Positions 42,896 through 50,790 of a stretch of 64,000 bases of DNA are shown in pieces (the first letter of the stretch is position 1; each line of letters begins with the position of its first letter). The position numbers and the translations under genes were made by a program. The notes under the pieces are model-generated. The model was not told the origin of the DNA. It did not search any database and was given only the letters and a program-made list of their open reading frames with translations. Origin of the DNA: Pseudomonas oryzihabitans (lineage in GTDB: Bacteria > Pseudomonadota > Gammaproteobacteria > Pseudomonadales > Pseudomonadaceae); NCBI RefSeq assembly GCF_001518815.1, contig NZ_CP013987.1, positions 2,025,001 through 2,089,000 of the forward strand, written 5' to 3'.

Positions 42896-43903
42896 ATGAG
42901 CAGGGTAGGCAATGGATTCGCGGCGATCCTGGCAGTGGTTGGCGCCCTGGGTTTTGCCGGCCAAGTCGTGGCCGAGGGCAAGATCAGCATCGCCCAGCAA
43001 TTCGGCATCGGTTATCTGATCCTCGACGTGGTGCGCGACCAGCGGCTGATCGAGAAGCACGGCAAGGCAGCCGGCCTCGACATCCGGGTGGACTGGAACA
43101 GCATTTCCGGCGCTACTGCCATGAATGAGGCGCTGCTGGCTGGTTCGCTGGACGTGGTGTCCGCCGGCGTACCGCCGATGCTGACCGTCTGGGATCGCAC
43201 CCGCGGACGGCAAAACGTCAAGGCCATCGCCGCCCTGGGCGCCATGCCCAACTACCTGTTGAGCAATCGCGCTGAGGTCAGGTCGATAGCGGACCTGACC
43301 GATAGGGACCGCATCGCCGTCCCGGCGGCGGGTGTGGGCTTCCAGTCGCGCACCCTGCAGATCGAGACCGCCAAGCTTTTTGGCGACGCCCAGTTCAAGA
43401 AATTCGATGCCATCAGTGTGAGTCTGCCGCATCCCGATGCCAGCGCCGCCCTGCTGGCGGGCGGCTCGGAGATCACCACCCATTTCTCCAGTCCGCCGTT
43501 CCAGTACCAGGCGCTGGAGAATCCCCGGGTCCATCGCATCCTCAGCAGCTACGACGTCCTCGGCGGTCCGGGCACCTTCAACGTGCTCTACACCACCGAG
43601 AAATTCCACGACGAGAATCCCCAGACCTACCGCGCCTTCTATGACGCCTTGGTAGAAGCCGCCACCTTCATCCGCGCCAACAAGGCCGCGGCCGCGGAAG
43701 CCTATATCCGCGTTGAGCATTCCAAGCTGCCGCTGGCCCTGGTGCAGCGCATCGTCGAAGACCCGGAGATCGACTTCACCGTCGAGCCCCAGCGGACCTT
43801 CGTCTACGCCCAGAAGCTGCACGAGCTGGGCGTGCTGAAACACCAGGCTGCCGCCTGGCAGGACTATTTCTTCCCCGAAGCCCACGAGCGTCCCGGCAGC
43901 TGA
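42896..43903 (+). CDS. ABC transporter substrate-binding protein, TauA/NrtA type
   Basis: This is a 335-residue periplasmic SBP with signal peptide ending at VVAEG (about residue 27). It is a paralog of the SBP at 5777-6823, sharing QQFGIGYLILDVVRDQ, WDRTRGRQNVKA, SSPPFQYQ and a C-terminal WQDYFF. It leads an operon with a TauD-like dioxygenase (26 bases downstream), an ABC ATPase and a permease, so it is the dedicated binder of that transporter. The ligand may be taurine or another alkanesulfonate. Confidence 0.88.
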   Translation: MSRVGNGFAAILAVVGALGFAGQVVAEGKISIAQQFGIGYLILDVVRDQRLIEKHGKAAGLDIRVDWNSISGATAMNEALLAGSLDVVSAGVPPMLTVWDRTRGRQNVKAIAALGAMPNYLLSNRAEVRSIADLTDRDRIAVPAAGVGFQSRTLQIETAKLFGDAQFKKFDAISVSLPHPDASAALLAGGSEITTHFSSPPFQYQALENPRVHRILSSYDVLGGPGTFNVLYTTEKFHDENPQTYRAFYDALVEAATFIRANKAAAAEAYIRVEHSKLPLALVQRIVEDPEIDFTVEPQRTFVYAQKLHELGVLKHQAAAWQDYFFPEAHERPGS

Positions 43904-43929
43904 GCTGGACCACCAAGGAGAACACTCCA

Positions 43930-44811
43930 ATGACCCTCGCTTCCCCCCGTCCGGCCGCCGACCAGGCCTTCGAGATCCGTCCCTTCGGTAACCTGGGTGC
44001 CGAGATCCTCGGCATCGAGCTGGCCCGGCCGCTCAATGCCGAAGACTTCGCCCGCGTCCATCGCGCCCACCTGGATCATCACGTGGTGGTGTTCCGCGAT
44101 CAGCGCATCACCCCGGAGGAGCAGATCGCCTTCAGCCGCCGCTTCGGTGAATTGCAGATCCATGTGCTCAAGCAATTCCACCTGGCCGGCCATCCGGAAA
44201 TCCTCATCGTCTCCAACATCGTCGAAGACGGCCAGCCCATTGGTCTCGGCGATGCCGGCAAGTTCTGGCACTCGGATCTCTCCTACAAGGAGCTGCCGAG
44301 CCTGGGCTCCATGCTGCACGCCCAGGAGTTGCCGGAGGAGGGCGGCGATACCGTCTTCGCCAACATGCACCTGGCCTACGACACCCTGCCGGCGGCGCTC
44401 AAGCGTCAGGTCGAGGGTCTCCAGGCCGAGCATTCCTATACCGCCACCTACGCCAAGCCCAAGTTCGAGGGCAACTGGCGGCCGACCCTGACCGCCGCGC
44501 AACTGGCCGAGGTCAAGGCGGTGGTGCATCCGGTGGTGCGGACCCATCCGGAAAACGGTCGCAAGGCGCTGTTCGTCAGCGAGGGCTTCACCACCCACAT
44601 CGTCGGCCTGCCGGAAGACGAGAGTCGCGAGCTGCTGGCCGAGCTGCATGCCCACAGCGTCAAGCCCGAGCACCTCTATCGCCACCAGTGGCGGCCCTAC
44701 GACCTGGTGTTCTGGGACAACCGCTCGCTGCTGCACCTGGCGGCCGGCTGCCCCAATCATCTGCGGCGCAAGCTGTACCGCACCACCATCCAGGGCGATG
44801 CGCCTTTTTGA
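43930..44811 (+). CDS. TauD/TfdA-family Fe(II)/2-oxoglutarate dioxygenase
   Basis: This 293-residue protein has the facial triad in FWHSDLSY (His, Asp, about residue 112) and a C-terminal His (RSLLHLAAG, about 270), and the 2-oxoglutarate-binding Arg in RKLYRTTIQGD. TauD hydroxylates the carbon bearing the sulfonate so that sulfite leaves, using 2-oxoglutarate and O2. The neighbours (sulfonate-type SBP, ATPase, permease) support that kind of role, but sulfate-ester (AtsK) or other sulfonate dioxygenases share the fold. AGGAG precedes the ATG. Confidence 0.88.
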   Translation: MTLASPRPAADQAFEIRPFGNLGAEILGIELARPLNAEDFARVHRAHLDHHVVVFRDQRITPEEQIAFSRRFGELQIHVLKQFHLAGHPEILIVSNIVEDGQPIGLGDAGKFWHSDLSYKELPSLGSMLHAQELPEEGGDTVFANMHLAYDTLPAALKRQVEGLQAEHSYTATYAKPKFEGNWRPTLTAAQLAEVKAVVHPVVRTHPENGRKALFVSEGFTTHIVGLPEDESRELLAELHAHSVKPEHLYRHQWRPYDLVFWDNRSLLHLAAGCPNHLRRKLYRTTIQGDAPF

Positions 44812-44815
44812 AAGC

Positions 44816-44947
44816 TTGCTCAAAGTCTGCTGCGCGTCGGCCAAACCGCGTTGAAAAGCCCGTCGGAATGCTCATTTACCACCCGTAAATTCCGCTTCCT
44901 CCGGCCTTTTCGCCTTGTTTGGCTCTAGCTCGCAAAACTTTGAGCAA
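44816..44947. repeat. MITE-like intergenic repeat with 11-base terminal inverted repeats
   Basis: The 132-base element starts TTGCTCAAAGT and ends ACTTTGAGCAA. Inside are TGCTGCGCGTCGGCCA, an ATGCTCATTTAC segment and CTCTAGCTCGC. A longer relative lies at 56997-57217 with the same internal blocks in the same order. It has no coding capacity. It separates the TauD-like gene from the ATPase gene. Confidence 0.7.
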
Positions 44948-44969
44948 CCTTTAAATACCGGAGACGACC

Positions 44970-45851
44970 ATGAATGCTCCTCTTGCTTCCCGTCCGCACC
45001 TGACCCTGGCGCAGACCCAGCCGCTGCTGCAGGTGCAGGATCTCGACGTCGAATACCGCACCCGCGAGCGCCGGGTGCGGGCCACGCACCAGGTGTCCTT
45101 CGAGGTGCATGGCGCCGACCGTTTCGTGCTGCTCGGCCCGTCCGGCTGCGGCAAGTCCAGCTTGCTCAAGTCGGTGGCGGGCTTCCTGCCGCCGCTGCAC
45201 GGCGAGATTCGCCTGGAGGGCCAGCCGATCAAGGACCCGGGACCGGATCGCATCGTGGTGTTCCAGGAATTCGACCAGTTGCCGCCCTGGAAGACGGTGC
45301 TGGAAAACACCATGTTCCCGCTGCTCGCCAGTCGCCAGGCCAGTCGTGGCGAGGCACGTGAGCGGGCGCTGCATTACCTCGACAAGGTCGGCCTGACGCG
45401 CTTCGTCGATGCCTATCCGCATCATCTCTCCGGTGGCATGAAGCAGCGGGTGGCCATCGCTCGCGCCCTGGCCATGCAGCCCAAGATCCTGCTGATGGAC
45501 GAACCCTTCGCCGCCCTCGACGCCCTGACCCGCCGCAAGATGCAGGAAGAACTCCTGACGCTCTGGGATGAGGTGCGCTTCACCCTGCTGTTCGTCACCC
45601 ACTCCATCGAAGAGGCGCTGGTGGTGGGCAATCGCATCCTGCTCCTGTCGCCCCATCCGGGCCGGGTCCGCGCGGAACTCAACTGCCACCAGTTCGGCCT
45701 CGAGGACTTCGGCGGCGCCGAATTCCAGAGTACCGCGCTGCGCATCCACAACCTGCTGTTCCCCGACAACGTTCAGACCCTGCCACCGGAGGTCGCCGAC
45801 GAGCGCCTGCGCCTGCAGCAGGCCATCGTCCAGGGCCGAATTTCCTACTAG
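44970..45851 (+). CDS. ABC transporter ATP-binding protein, SsuB/TauB family
   Basis: This 293-residue ATPase has Walker A GPSGCGKSS (about residue 55), Q-loop VFQEFDQLPPWKTVLEN, signature LSGGMKQR (about 155), Walker B ILLMDEPFAALD and H-loop FVTHSIEEA. The Q-loop and PPWKTV wording is typical of sulfonate/nitrate/taurine importers. GGAG precedes the ATG. It pairs with the permease gene 14 bases downstream. It is one of only two ABC ATPase genes here and may serve several of the orphan SBPs. Confidence 0.92.
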   Translation: MNAPLASRPHLTLAQTQPLLQVQDLDVEYRTRERRVRATHQVSFEVHGADRFVLLGPSGCGKSSLLKSVAGFLPPLHGEIRLEGQPIKDPGPDRIVVFQEFDQLPPWKTVLENTMFPLLASRQASRGEARERALHYLDKVGLTRFVDAYPHHLSGGMKQRVAIARALAMQPKILLMDEPFAALDALTRRKMQEELLTLWDEVRFTLLFVTHSIEEALVVGNRILLLSPHPGRVRAELNCHQFGLEDFGGAEFQSTALRIHNLLFPDNVQTLPPEVADERLRLQQAIVQGRISY

Positions 45852-45865
45852 CTTCGAGGTAGACC

Positions 45866-46732
45866 ATGACTCGACAGCCCCCGGTGCGGGCCGAATACCA
45901 ACGGGACCTCGCGCCCCTCGACGATCTGCCGCTGGCGGTCGAACTACCCCTGGCCACGCGCCTGTGGAGCCAGGCCTGGCTGCGCAAGCTGGTGATCCTG
46001 GCGATCCTGATGCTGGCCTGGGAAGTGGCCGCCCGTTGGCAGGGCAACGACCTGCTGCTGCCCAGCTTCCTGCAGACCGCCGCCGCCTTCTGGGATGGCC
46101 TGGTGATTGGCGAGTTGCCGGCCAAGGTCGCCATTTCCCTCGGCACCCTGCTCAAGGGCTATCTGCTGGGCGTGGTGCTGGCCCTGGCGCTGAGCGCCCT
46201 GGCCGTCTCCACCCAGTTCGGTCGCGACCTGCTCGGCACCCTGACCTCGATGTTCAATCCGCTGCCGGCCATCGCCCTGCTGCCCCTGGCGCTGCTCTGG
46301 TTCGGCCTGGGCGAGAACAGCCTGGTGTTCGTGCTGGTGCATTCGGTGCTCTGGCCCATGGCGCTCAATACCTACTCCGGCTTTCTCGGCGTCTCCGACA
46401 CCCTGCGCATGGCAGGGCGCAACTATGGCCTCACGGGGCTGAGATACGTCGGGCTGATCCTCATCCCGGCGGCGCTACCGGCCATCATCTCGGGCCTGAA
46501 GATCGGCTGGGCCTTCGCCTGGCGCACCCTGATCGCCGCCGAGCTGGTGTTCGGCGCCTCCAGCGGCAAGGGTGGCCTGGGCTGGTACATCTTCCAGAAT
46601 CGCAATGAGCTCTACACCGACCGCGTCTTCGCTGGCCTCGCCGCGGTGATCATCATCGGCCTGCTGGTGGAAGGCCTGGTGTTCGCCACCCTGGAGCGGC
46701 TGACGGTGAAGAAGTGGGGGATGCAGCGTTAG
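45866..46732 (+). CDS. ABC transporter permease, SsuC/TauC family
   Basis: This 288-residue permease has about six membrane helices and the BPD coupling loop (MAGRNYGLTGLRYVGLILIPAALPAIISGL, about residues 175-205), preceded by TLTSMFNPLPAIALLPLALLWFGLG, a TauC/SsuC hallmark. A long N-terminal cytoplasmic tail of about 40 residues leads in. GAGG precedes the ATG. It completes the transporter begun at 42896. Confidence 0.92.
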   Translation: MTRQPPVRAEYQRDLAPLDDLPLAVELPLATRLWSQAWLRKLVILAILMLAWEVAARWQGNDLLLPSFLQTAAAFWDGLVIGELPAKVAISLGTLLKGYLLGVVLALALSALAVSTQFGRDLLGTLTSMFNPLPAIALLPLALLWFGLGENSLVFVLVHSVLWPMALNTYSGFLGVSDTLRMAGRNYGLTGLRYVGLILIPAALPAIISGLKIGWAFAWRTLIAAELVFGASSGKGGLGWYIFQNRNELYTDRVFAGLAAVIIIGLLVEGLVFATLERLTVKKWGMQR

Positions 46733-46763
46733 GGTCTTCCCCGGCCTATTCGGCTTCGCTGCG

Positions 46764-46804
46764 CTCAACCCAACCTACGAGATAGCACTGTAGGTTGGGT
46801 TGAG
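46764..46804. terminator. Long hairpin after permease gene
   Basis: Perfect 15-base arms CTCAACCCAACCTAC/GTAGGTTGGGTTGAG enclose an 11-base loop, 31 bases after the stop. The hairpin is part of the dispersed repeat family and probably ends or limits transcription from the transporter operon. Confidence 0.55.
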
Positions 46805-47178
46805 ACGGCTCCACCGTCGAAGCCCAACAATGCACGGACTTTGGCCGGGTAACCGCGGATCTAGACCTTCGCGCGGAGTGCCCCCTCTCCCCCTGGGAGA
46901 GGGCTGGGGTGAGGGCGCCCTTCGCAGCGAATTCCTCCTGTGGAAAAGGCTGCGCCGTTTTCCACGCTACGGTGCTCAACCCAGCCTGCGGAACACCCTC
47001 GTAGGTTGGGTGAGACGGCTCCACCATCGAAGCCCAACAATGCACGGACTTTGGCCGGGTAACCGCGGATCTAGACCTTCGTGCGGGCTGTCCCTTCCCC
47101 CTGGGAGAGGGCTGGGGTGAGGACGCCCTTCGCAGCGAACTCCTCCAGCGGAAAAGGCTGCGCCGTTTTCCACGCTAC
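46790..47178. repeat. Tandem direct repeat, two copies of about 180 bases
   Basis: Copy 1 (46790-46970) and copy 2 (47001-47178) are nearly identical. Each holds GTAGGTTGGGT, GACGGCTCCACC, CGAAGCCCAACAATGCACGG, a CCCTGGGAGAGGGCTGGGG hairpin and CGCCGTTTTCCACGCTAC. They fill most of the 629-base gap between the permease and the SsuD-like gene. The rest of the gap holds the promoter elements listed next. Related modules occur at 5611-5690 and 58181-58365. Confidence 0.75.
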
Positions 47179-47245
47179 AGCGCCATCGCGGTCATGAGAA
47201 GAAGTACGGAGCTATCTTTATTAAATGCGCAATGTAAATAAATCT

Positions 47246-47280
47246 CGCATTAGGATATGCGTATAAGGAATTTCCTTGTT
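47246..47280 (+). promoter_or_regulatory. Promoter elements: CGCAT-TAGGAT-ATGCG and ATAAGGAATTTCCTTGTTAT
   Basis: The first (47246-47261) is an inverted repeat around TAGGAT and matches the GTGCATA-TTAGGT-TATGCAC element at 2770-2789. The second (47263-47280) contains AAGGAA-T-TTCCTT and ATAAGGAAT, which recurs inverted at 22975-22983. Both lie about 80-115 bases before the chosen ATG of the SsuD-like gene. Confidence 0.45.
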
Positions 47281-47361
47281 ATGCGCTGGCTATCTAAGGT
47301 GGACCCCAGCCAACGCCTTCCCAGAAGGCGTCCCCTTTACCTCGGCACGGGATTCACCACC

Positions 47362-48450
47362 ATGAGCGTTCAGTTCCTCGGCATGATCGGCCATCGCCTC
47401 ACCTCGGAGATCATCGCCCCCTCCGGCCCCATCTTCGACAAGGGCTACATCACCCGCTTCGCCCAGGCCCACGAGCTGGCCGGCTTCGATCGCATTCTGG
47501 TCGGCTACTGGTCCGATCAACCCGATGGCTTCCTGGTCACCGCCCTGGCGGGGCAGGCCACCCGGACACTCAAGTTCCTGCTAGCCCATCGTCCCGGCTT
47601 CGTTGCCCCGACCCTGGCGGCACGCAAGCTGGCGACCCTCGATCATCTGCTCGACGGCCGCCTGGCGGTGCACATCATCAGCGGCGGCAGCGACGGGGAG
47701 CAGCGCAAGGATGGCGACTGGCTCGACCACGACCAGCGCTATGCCCGCACCGAAGAGTTTCTCGACGTGGTGCGCCAGGAGTGGACCAGCCCCCAGCCCT
47801 TCGACCATGAGGGCGAGCACTACCGGGTGGCGAATGGCTTCTCCGCCATCAAGCCGCTGCAGCAACCGAGCTTGCCGGTCTATTTCGGCGGCTCCTCGGC
47901 GGCCGCCTTGCGGGTGGCCGGCAAGCACGCCGATGTCTTCGCGCTGTGGGGCGAGTCCCTGGCCCAGACCCGCGAGACCATCGCCGCGGTCCGCGCCGAG
48001 GCGGCGTGCCATGGCCGCACCCCCAGCTTCAACGTCTCCTTCCGGGTGATCCTGGGCGAAACCGAGGATGCTGCCTGGGCCAAGGCCGAGGCCATCCGCC
48101 AACAGGCCAAGGCGCGCCTGGCCGCAGAAGGCGCCGTGCATCCGGCCAAGCCGGAAGCGGTCGGGGCCCAGCGCCTGCGCGACACCGTGGCCCTGGGTGA
48201 TCGTGTGGATCGTCGGCTCTGGACCGGCATCGCCGCCCTGGTCGGCGGCGGGCACAACTCTACCGCCCTGGTGGGCACCGCCGAGCAGGTCGCCGATGCC
48301 CTGCTGGACTACTACGACCTGGGCATCGACAGCTTCCTGATCCGCGGTTTCGATCCGCTCAACGATGCCGTGGAATACGGTCGCGAGCTGATTCCCCTGA
48401 CCCGGCAAAAGGTCGCCGCGCGCCTGGCCAGCGTCCGCCGCACCGGCTGA
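47362..48450 (+). CDS. SsuD-like FMNH2-dependent alkanesulfonate monooxygenase
   Basis: This 362-residue luciferase-fold enzyme follows the SsuD pattern: FDRILVGYWSDQPDG (about residue 42), FLLAHRPGFVAPTLAARKLATLDHL (about 75-100), GGSDGEQRKDGDWLDHDQRYART, YFGGSSAAAL (about 180) and the C-terminal FLIRGFDPLNDAVEYGRELIP. SsuD oxygenates alkanesulfonates to aldehyde and sulfite. A frame extension of 35 codons upstream runs through the promoter region and is rejected. The ribosome site is weak. The usual SsuE flavin reductase gene is absent here. Confidence 0.88.
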   Translation: MSVQFLGMIGHRLTSEIIAPSGPIFDKGYITRFAQAHELAGFDRILVGYWSDQPDGFLVTALAGQATRTLKFLLAHRPGFVAPTLAARKLATLDHLLDGRLAVHIISGGSDGEQRKDGDWLDHDQRYARTEEFLDVVRQEWTSPQPFDHEGEHYRVANGFSAIKPLQQPSLPVYFGGSSAAALRVAGKHADVFALWGESLAQTRETIAAVRAEAACHGRTPSFNVSFRVILGETEDAAWAKAEAIRQQAKARLAAEGAVHPAKPEAVGAQRLRDTVALGDRVDRRLWTGIAALVGGGHNSTALVGTAEQVADALLDYYDLGIDSFLIRGFDPLNDAVEYGRELIPLTRQKVAARLASVRRTG

Positions 48451-48520
48451 AACTTTCTCACCTACCTACCGCGCGACCGTACCCACGGAGCGCTCCCGAT
48501 ACCTTCGAGGAGACGTTTTC

Positions 48521-49468
48521 GTGATCAAGGGATTGCTATTCGCCGCCGGCCTGCTGGCCGGCACCTCCGCCAACCTGGCCCAGGCGGTCACCCTTACCAT
48601 CGGTGATCAGTTCTACTACAGCAGTACCCTGTTGGAGCAGGCGGGTGAACTCAAGGACCTGCCGTACCAGATCCAGTGGAAGAGATTCAACGCCGGGGCG
48701 CCGGTGGTGGAAGCGCTCAATGTCGGCTCCATCGACCTGGGCATTGTCGGCGACACCCCGGTGATTGCCCTGGCCGCCTGCGGGGGACCGATCAAGGTGG
48801 TGGCGGTGACCCGCAACCGCCCGGACGGCACCGCCATCGTGGTCGGCGAGGATTCGCCGATCAAGACGGTGGCGGACCTGGCCGGCAAGCGCGTGGCCAT
48901 CTGGAAGGGCTCCTGGAGCCAGCAGCTGGTCTACTCGGCGCTGGAGCAGGCCGGGCTGCCCAGTGACGCCCCCCGCTACAGCTATCTGATGCCCACCGAG
49001 GCGGTAGCCGCCCTGAGCCAGGGCACGCTCGATGCCACTGCCACCTGGGAACCCTACGTGAGTATGGTGGAGCGTCAGGGCGGACGGGTGCTGGTCACCG
49101 CCAAGGACCTGATGCCAGCGCCGGTCTATGTGGTGGCCAACACCCAGCGCCTGGACGAAAACCGCGCCGCCATTGGCGATTTTGTGGCCCGCCTGCAACG
49201 GGCCCGCAGCTGGGCACGCGACCACGTCGACGTCTATGCCCAGGCTTGGGCCAAACGCAACAACTCCGATTCGGCCATCGCCGAACGCTGGTTCCGCCGC
49301 GACGCCACCTGGGTCGAGCCAATCAGCGCCCAGACCCTGAGCGATGGCCAGAAGACCGCCGACTTCCTGGTCAAGGCCGGGGTGCTGCAGCAGCCCTATG
49401 ACGTCAAGTCTCTCTATGACCAGAGCTTCAATCGCTACCTGCAAGCTTCCACGGAGGTCAGCCGATGA
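48521..49468 (+). CDS. ABC transporter substrate-binding protein, SsuA family
   Basis: This is a 315-residue sulfonate-type SBP. It starts at GTG with GAGGAG eight bases upstream and has a signal peptide ending near AQAV (about residue 22). It shows QWKRFNAGAPVVEALNVGSIDLGIVGDTP (about residues 50-80), DLAGKRVAIWKGSW and DATATWEPY. It lies in the SsuD-like operon and overlaps the next monooxygenase gene by four bases, so binder and oxygenases are co-expressed. No permease is in the operon; the nearest is 45866-46732. Confidence 0.88.
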   Translation: MIKGLLFAAGLLAGTSANLAQAVTLTIGDQFYYSSTLLEQAGELKDLPYQIQWKRFNAGAPVVEALNVGSIDLGIVGDTPVIALAACGGPIKVVAVTRNRPDGTAIVVGEDSPIKTVADLAGKRVAIWKGSWSQQLVYSALEQAGLPSDAPRYSYLMPTEAVAALSQGTLDATATWEPYVSMVERQGGRVLVTAKDLMPAPVYVVANTQRLDENRAAIGDFVARLQRARSWARDHVDVYAQAWAKRNNSDSAIAERWFRRDATWVEPISAQTLSDGQKTADFLVKAGVLQQPYDVKSLYDQSFNRYLQASTEVSR

Positions 49469-50790
49469 GTCGCCAATTGCACCTCGCCGGCTTCCTGCTG
49501 GCCGGTCCCGTCGTCCATAGCCACGCCATCTGGCGCCATCCCGAGACTCAAGGCGATTTCCTCGACCCGGACTACTACGTCCGCGCGGCCAAGGCCCTGG
49601 AGGAGGGGCTGTTCGACTTCCTGTTCTTCGCCGACCGCCTGGCCGTGGGCGATCAGCTCGGCGGCTCGCGGGAGACCGCCCTGCGCCTGGGCGCCCAGGA
49701 TGCCACCCGCCTCGACCCGCTGCCGCTGCTGTCCTATCTGGTGGCCCATACCCGCCACCTTGGCCTTGGTTGCACCCGCTCCACCACCTACTACGAACCC
49801 GCCCATGTCGCCCGGGCCTTCGCCACCCTCGATCACCTGTCCCGCGGGCGCGCAGCCTGGAATATCGTCACCTCGATGAACGACAGCGAGGGCCGGCTGT
49901 TCGGCAGGGAGCGCCACCTGGAACACGACCTGCGCTACGACCGTGCCGATGAATTCGTCGAAGTGGCACTCAAGCTCTGGCGCAGCTGGGGGCCAGGCGC
50001 TCTGCGGCTGGATCGCGAAGGCGGCGTGCTGGCCGATCCCGCGCAGGTGCGCGCCCTCGATCACCAGGGCGACTGGTTCCGCGTGGAGGGCCCGCTCAAT
50101 ATCTCGCGCAGTCCCCAGGGGCGCCCGGTGCTGATCCAGGCCGGTTCCAGCGGTCGTGGCCGGCGCTTTGGCGCGCGTTGGGCCGAAGCCATCTTCACCA
50201 TCCAGCCGAACCTCGCCGCTATGCGCACCTTTCGCGACGATGTCCGCCGCCAGGTGCTGGAGCAGGGGCGCTCGCCCGACCGCTGCAAGATCCTCACTTC
50301 GGTGATGCCCTTCATCGGCGGCAGCGAAGCCGAGGCGCGCGCCAAGCAGGAGCGGCACAACGCCCTGGCGCAACCGGAAGTGGGGCTGATCACCCTCTGC
50401 TCCCAGCTCAACATCGACCTGTCCCGCTTCACCCTGGACACCGCCCTGGGCGAGGTGGCCGAGGTCGGCGACCTGCCGTTGGCCGCTGCCGAGAAGCTGC
50501 TGGCGCTGGGGCGGCGCACCACCCTGGCCGAACTGGGTCGCAGCTACGCCGCCAGTGTCCGCGTGCCGCAGCTGGTGGGTACCGCTGCCCAGATCGCCGA
50601 CCAGTTGGCCGAGTGGTTCGAAGCCGGCGGGTGCGACGGCTTCGTGATTTCCCCCGGCTACCTGCCGGGTTCCTTCGTCGAATTCAGCGAGAGCGTGGTG
50701 CCGCACCTGCAGCGCCGCGGGCTGTTCCGGCGCCAGTACCAAGGCACGACCCTGAGAGATCACCTGGGCCTCGGCCCCCTGGAGGACTAG
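49465..50790 (+). CDS. NtaA/DszA-family FMNH2-dependent monooxygenase
   Basis: This 441-residue luciferase-like enzyme of the NtaA/SnaA/DszA branch has HLAGFLLAGPVVHSHAIWRHP at the start, DFLFFADRL (about residue 50), AAWNIVTSMNDSEGR (about 135), QAGSSGRGRRFG (about 225) and DGFVISPGYLPGS near the end. DszA opens dibenzothiophene sulfone with reduced flavin; relatives act on other sulfones and chelators. The gene overlaps the SBP gene before it and abuts the DszC-like gene after it, giving a two-oxygenase set for an organosulfur substrate. Confidence 0.87.
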   Translation: MSRQLHLAGFLLAGPVVHSHAIWRHPETQGDFLDPDYYVRAAKALEEGLFDFLFFADRLAVGDQLGGSRETALRLGAQDATRLDPLPLLSYLVAHTRHLGLGCTRSTTYYEPAHVARAFATLDHLSRGRAAWNIVTSMNDSEGRLFGRERHLEHDLRYDRADEFVEVALKLWRSWGPGALRLDREGGVLADPAQVRALDHQGDWFRVEGPLNISRSPQGRPVLIQAGSSGRGRRFGARWAEAIFTIQPNLAAMRTFRDDVRRQVLEQGRSPDRCKILTSVMPFIGGSEAEARAKQERHNALAQPEVGLITLCSQLNIDLSRFTLDTALGEVAEVGDLPLAAAEKLLALGRRTTLAELGRSYAASVRVPQLVGTAAQIADQLAEWFEAGGCDGFVISPGYLPGSFVEFSESVVPHLQRRGLFRRQYQGTTLRDHLGLGPLED

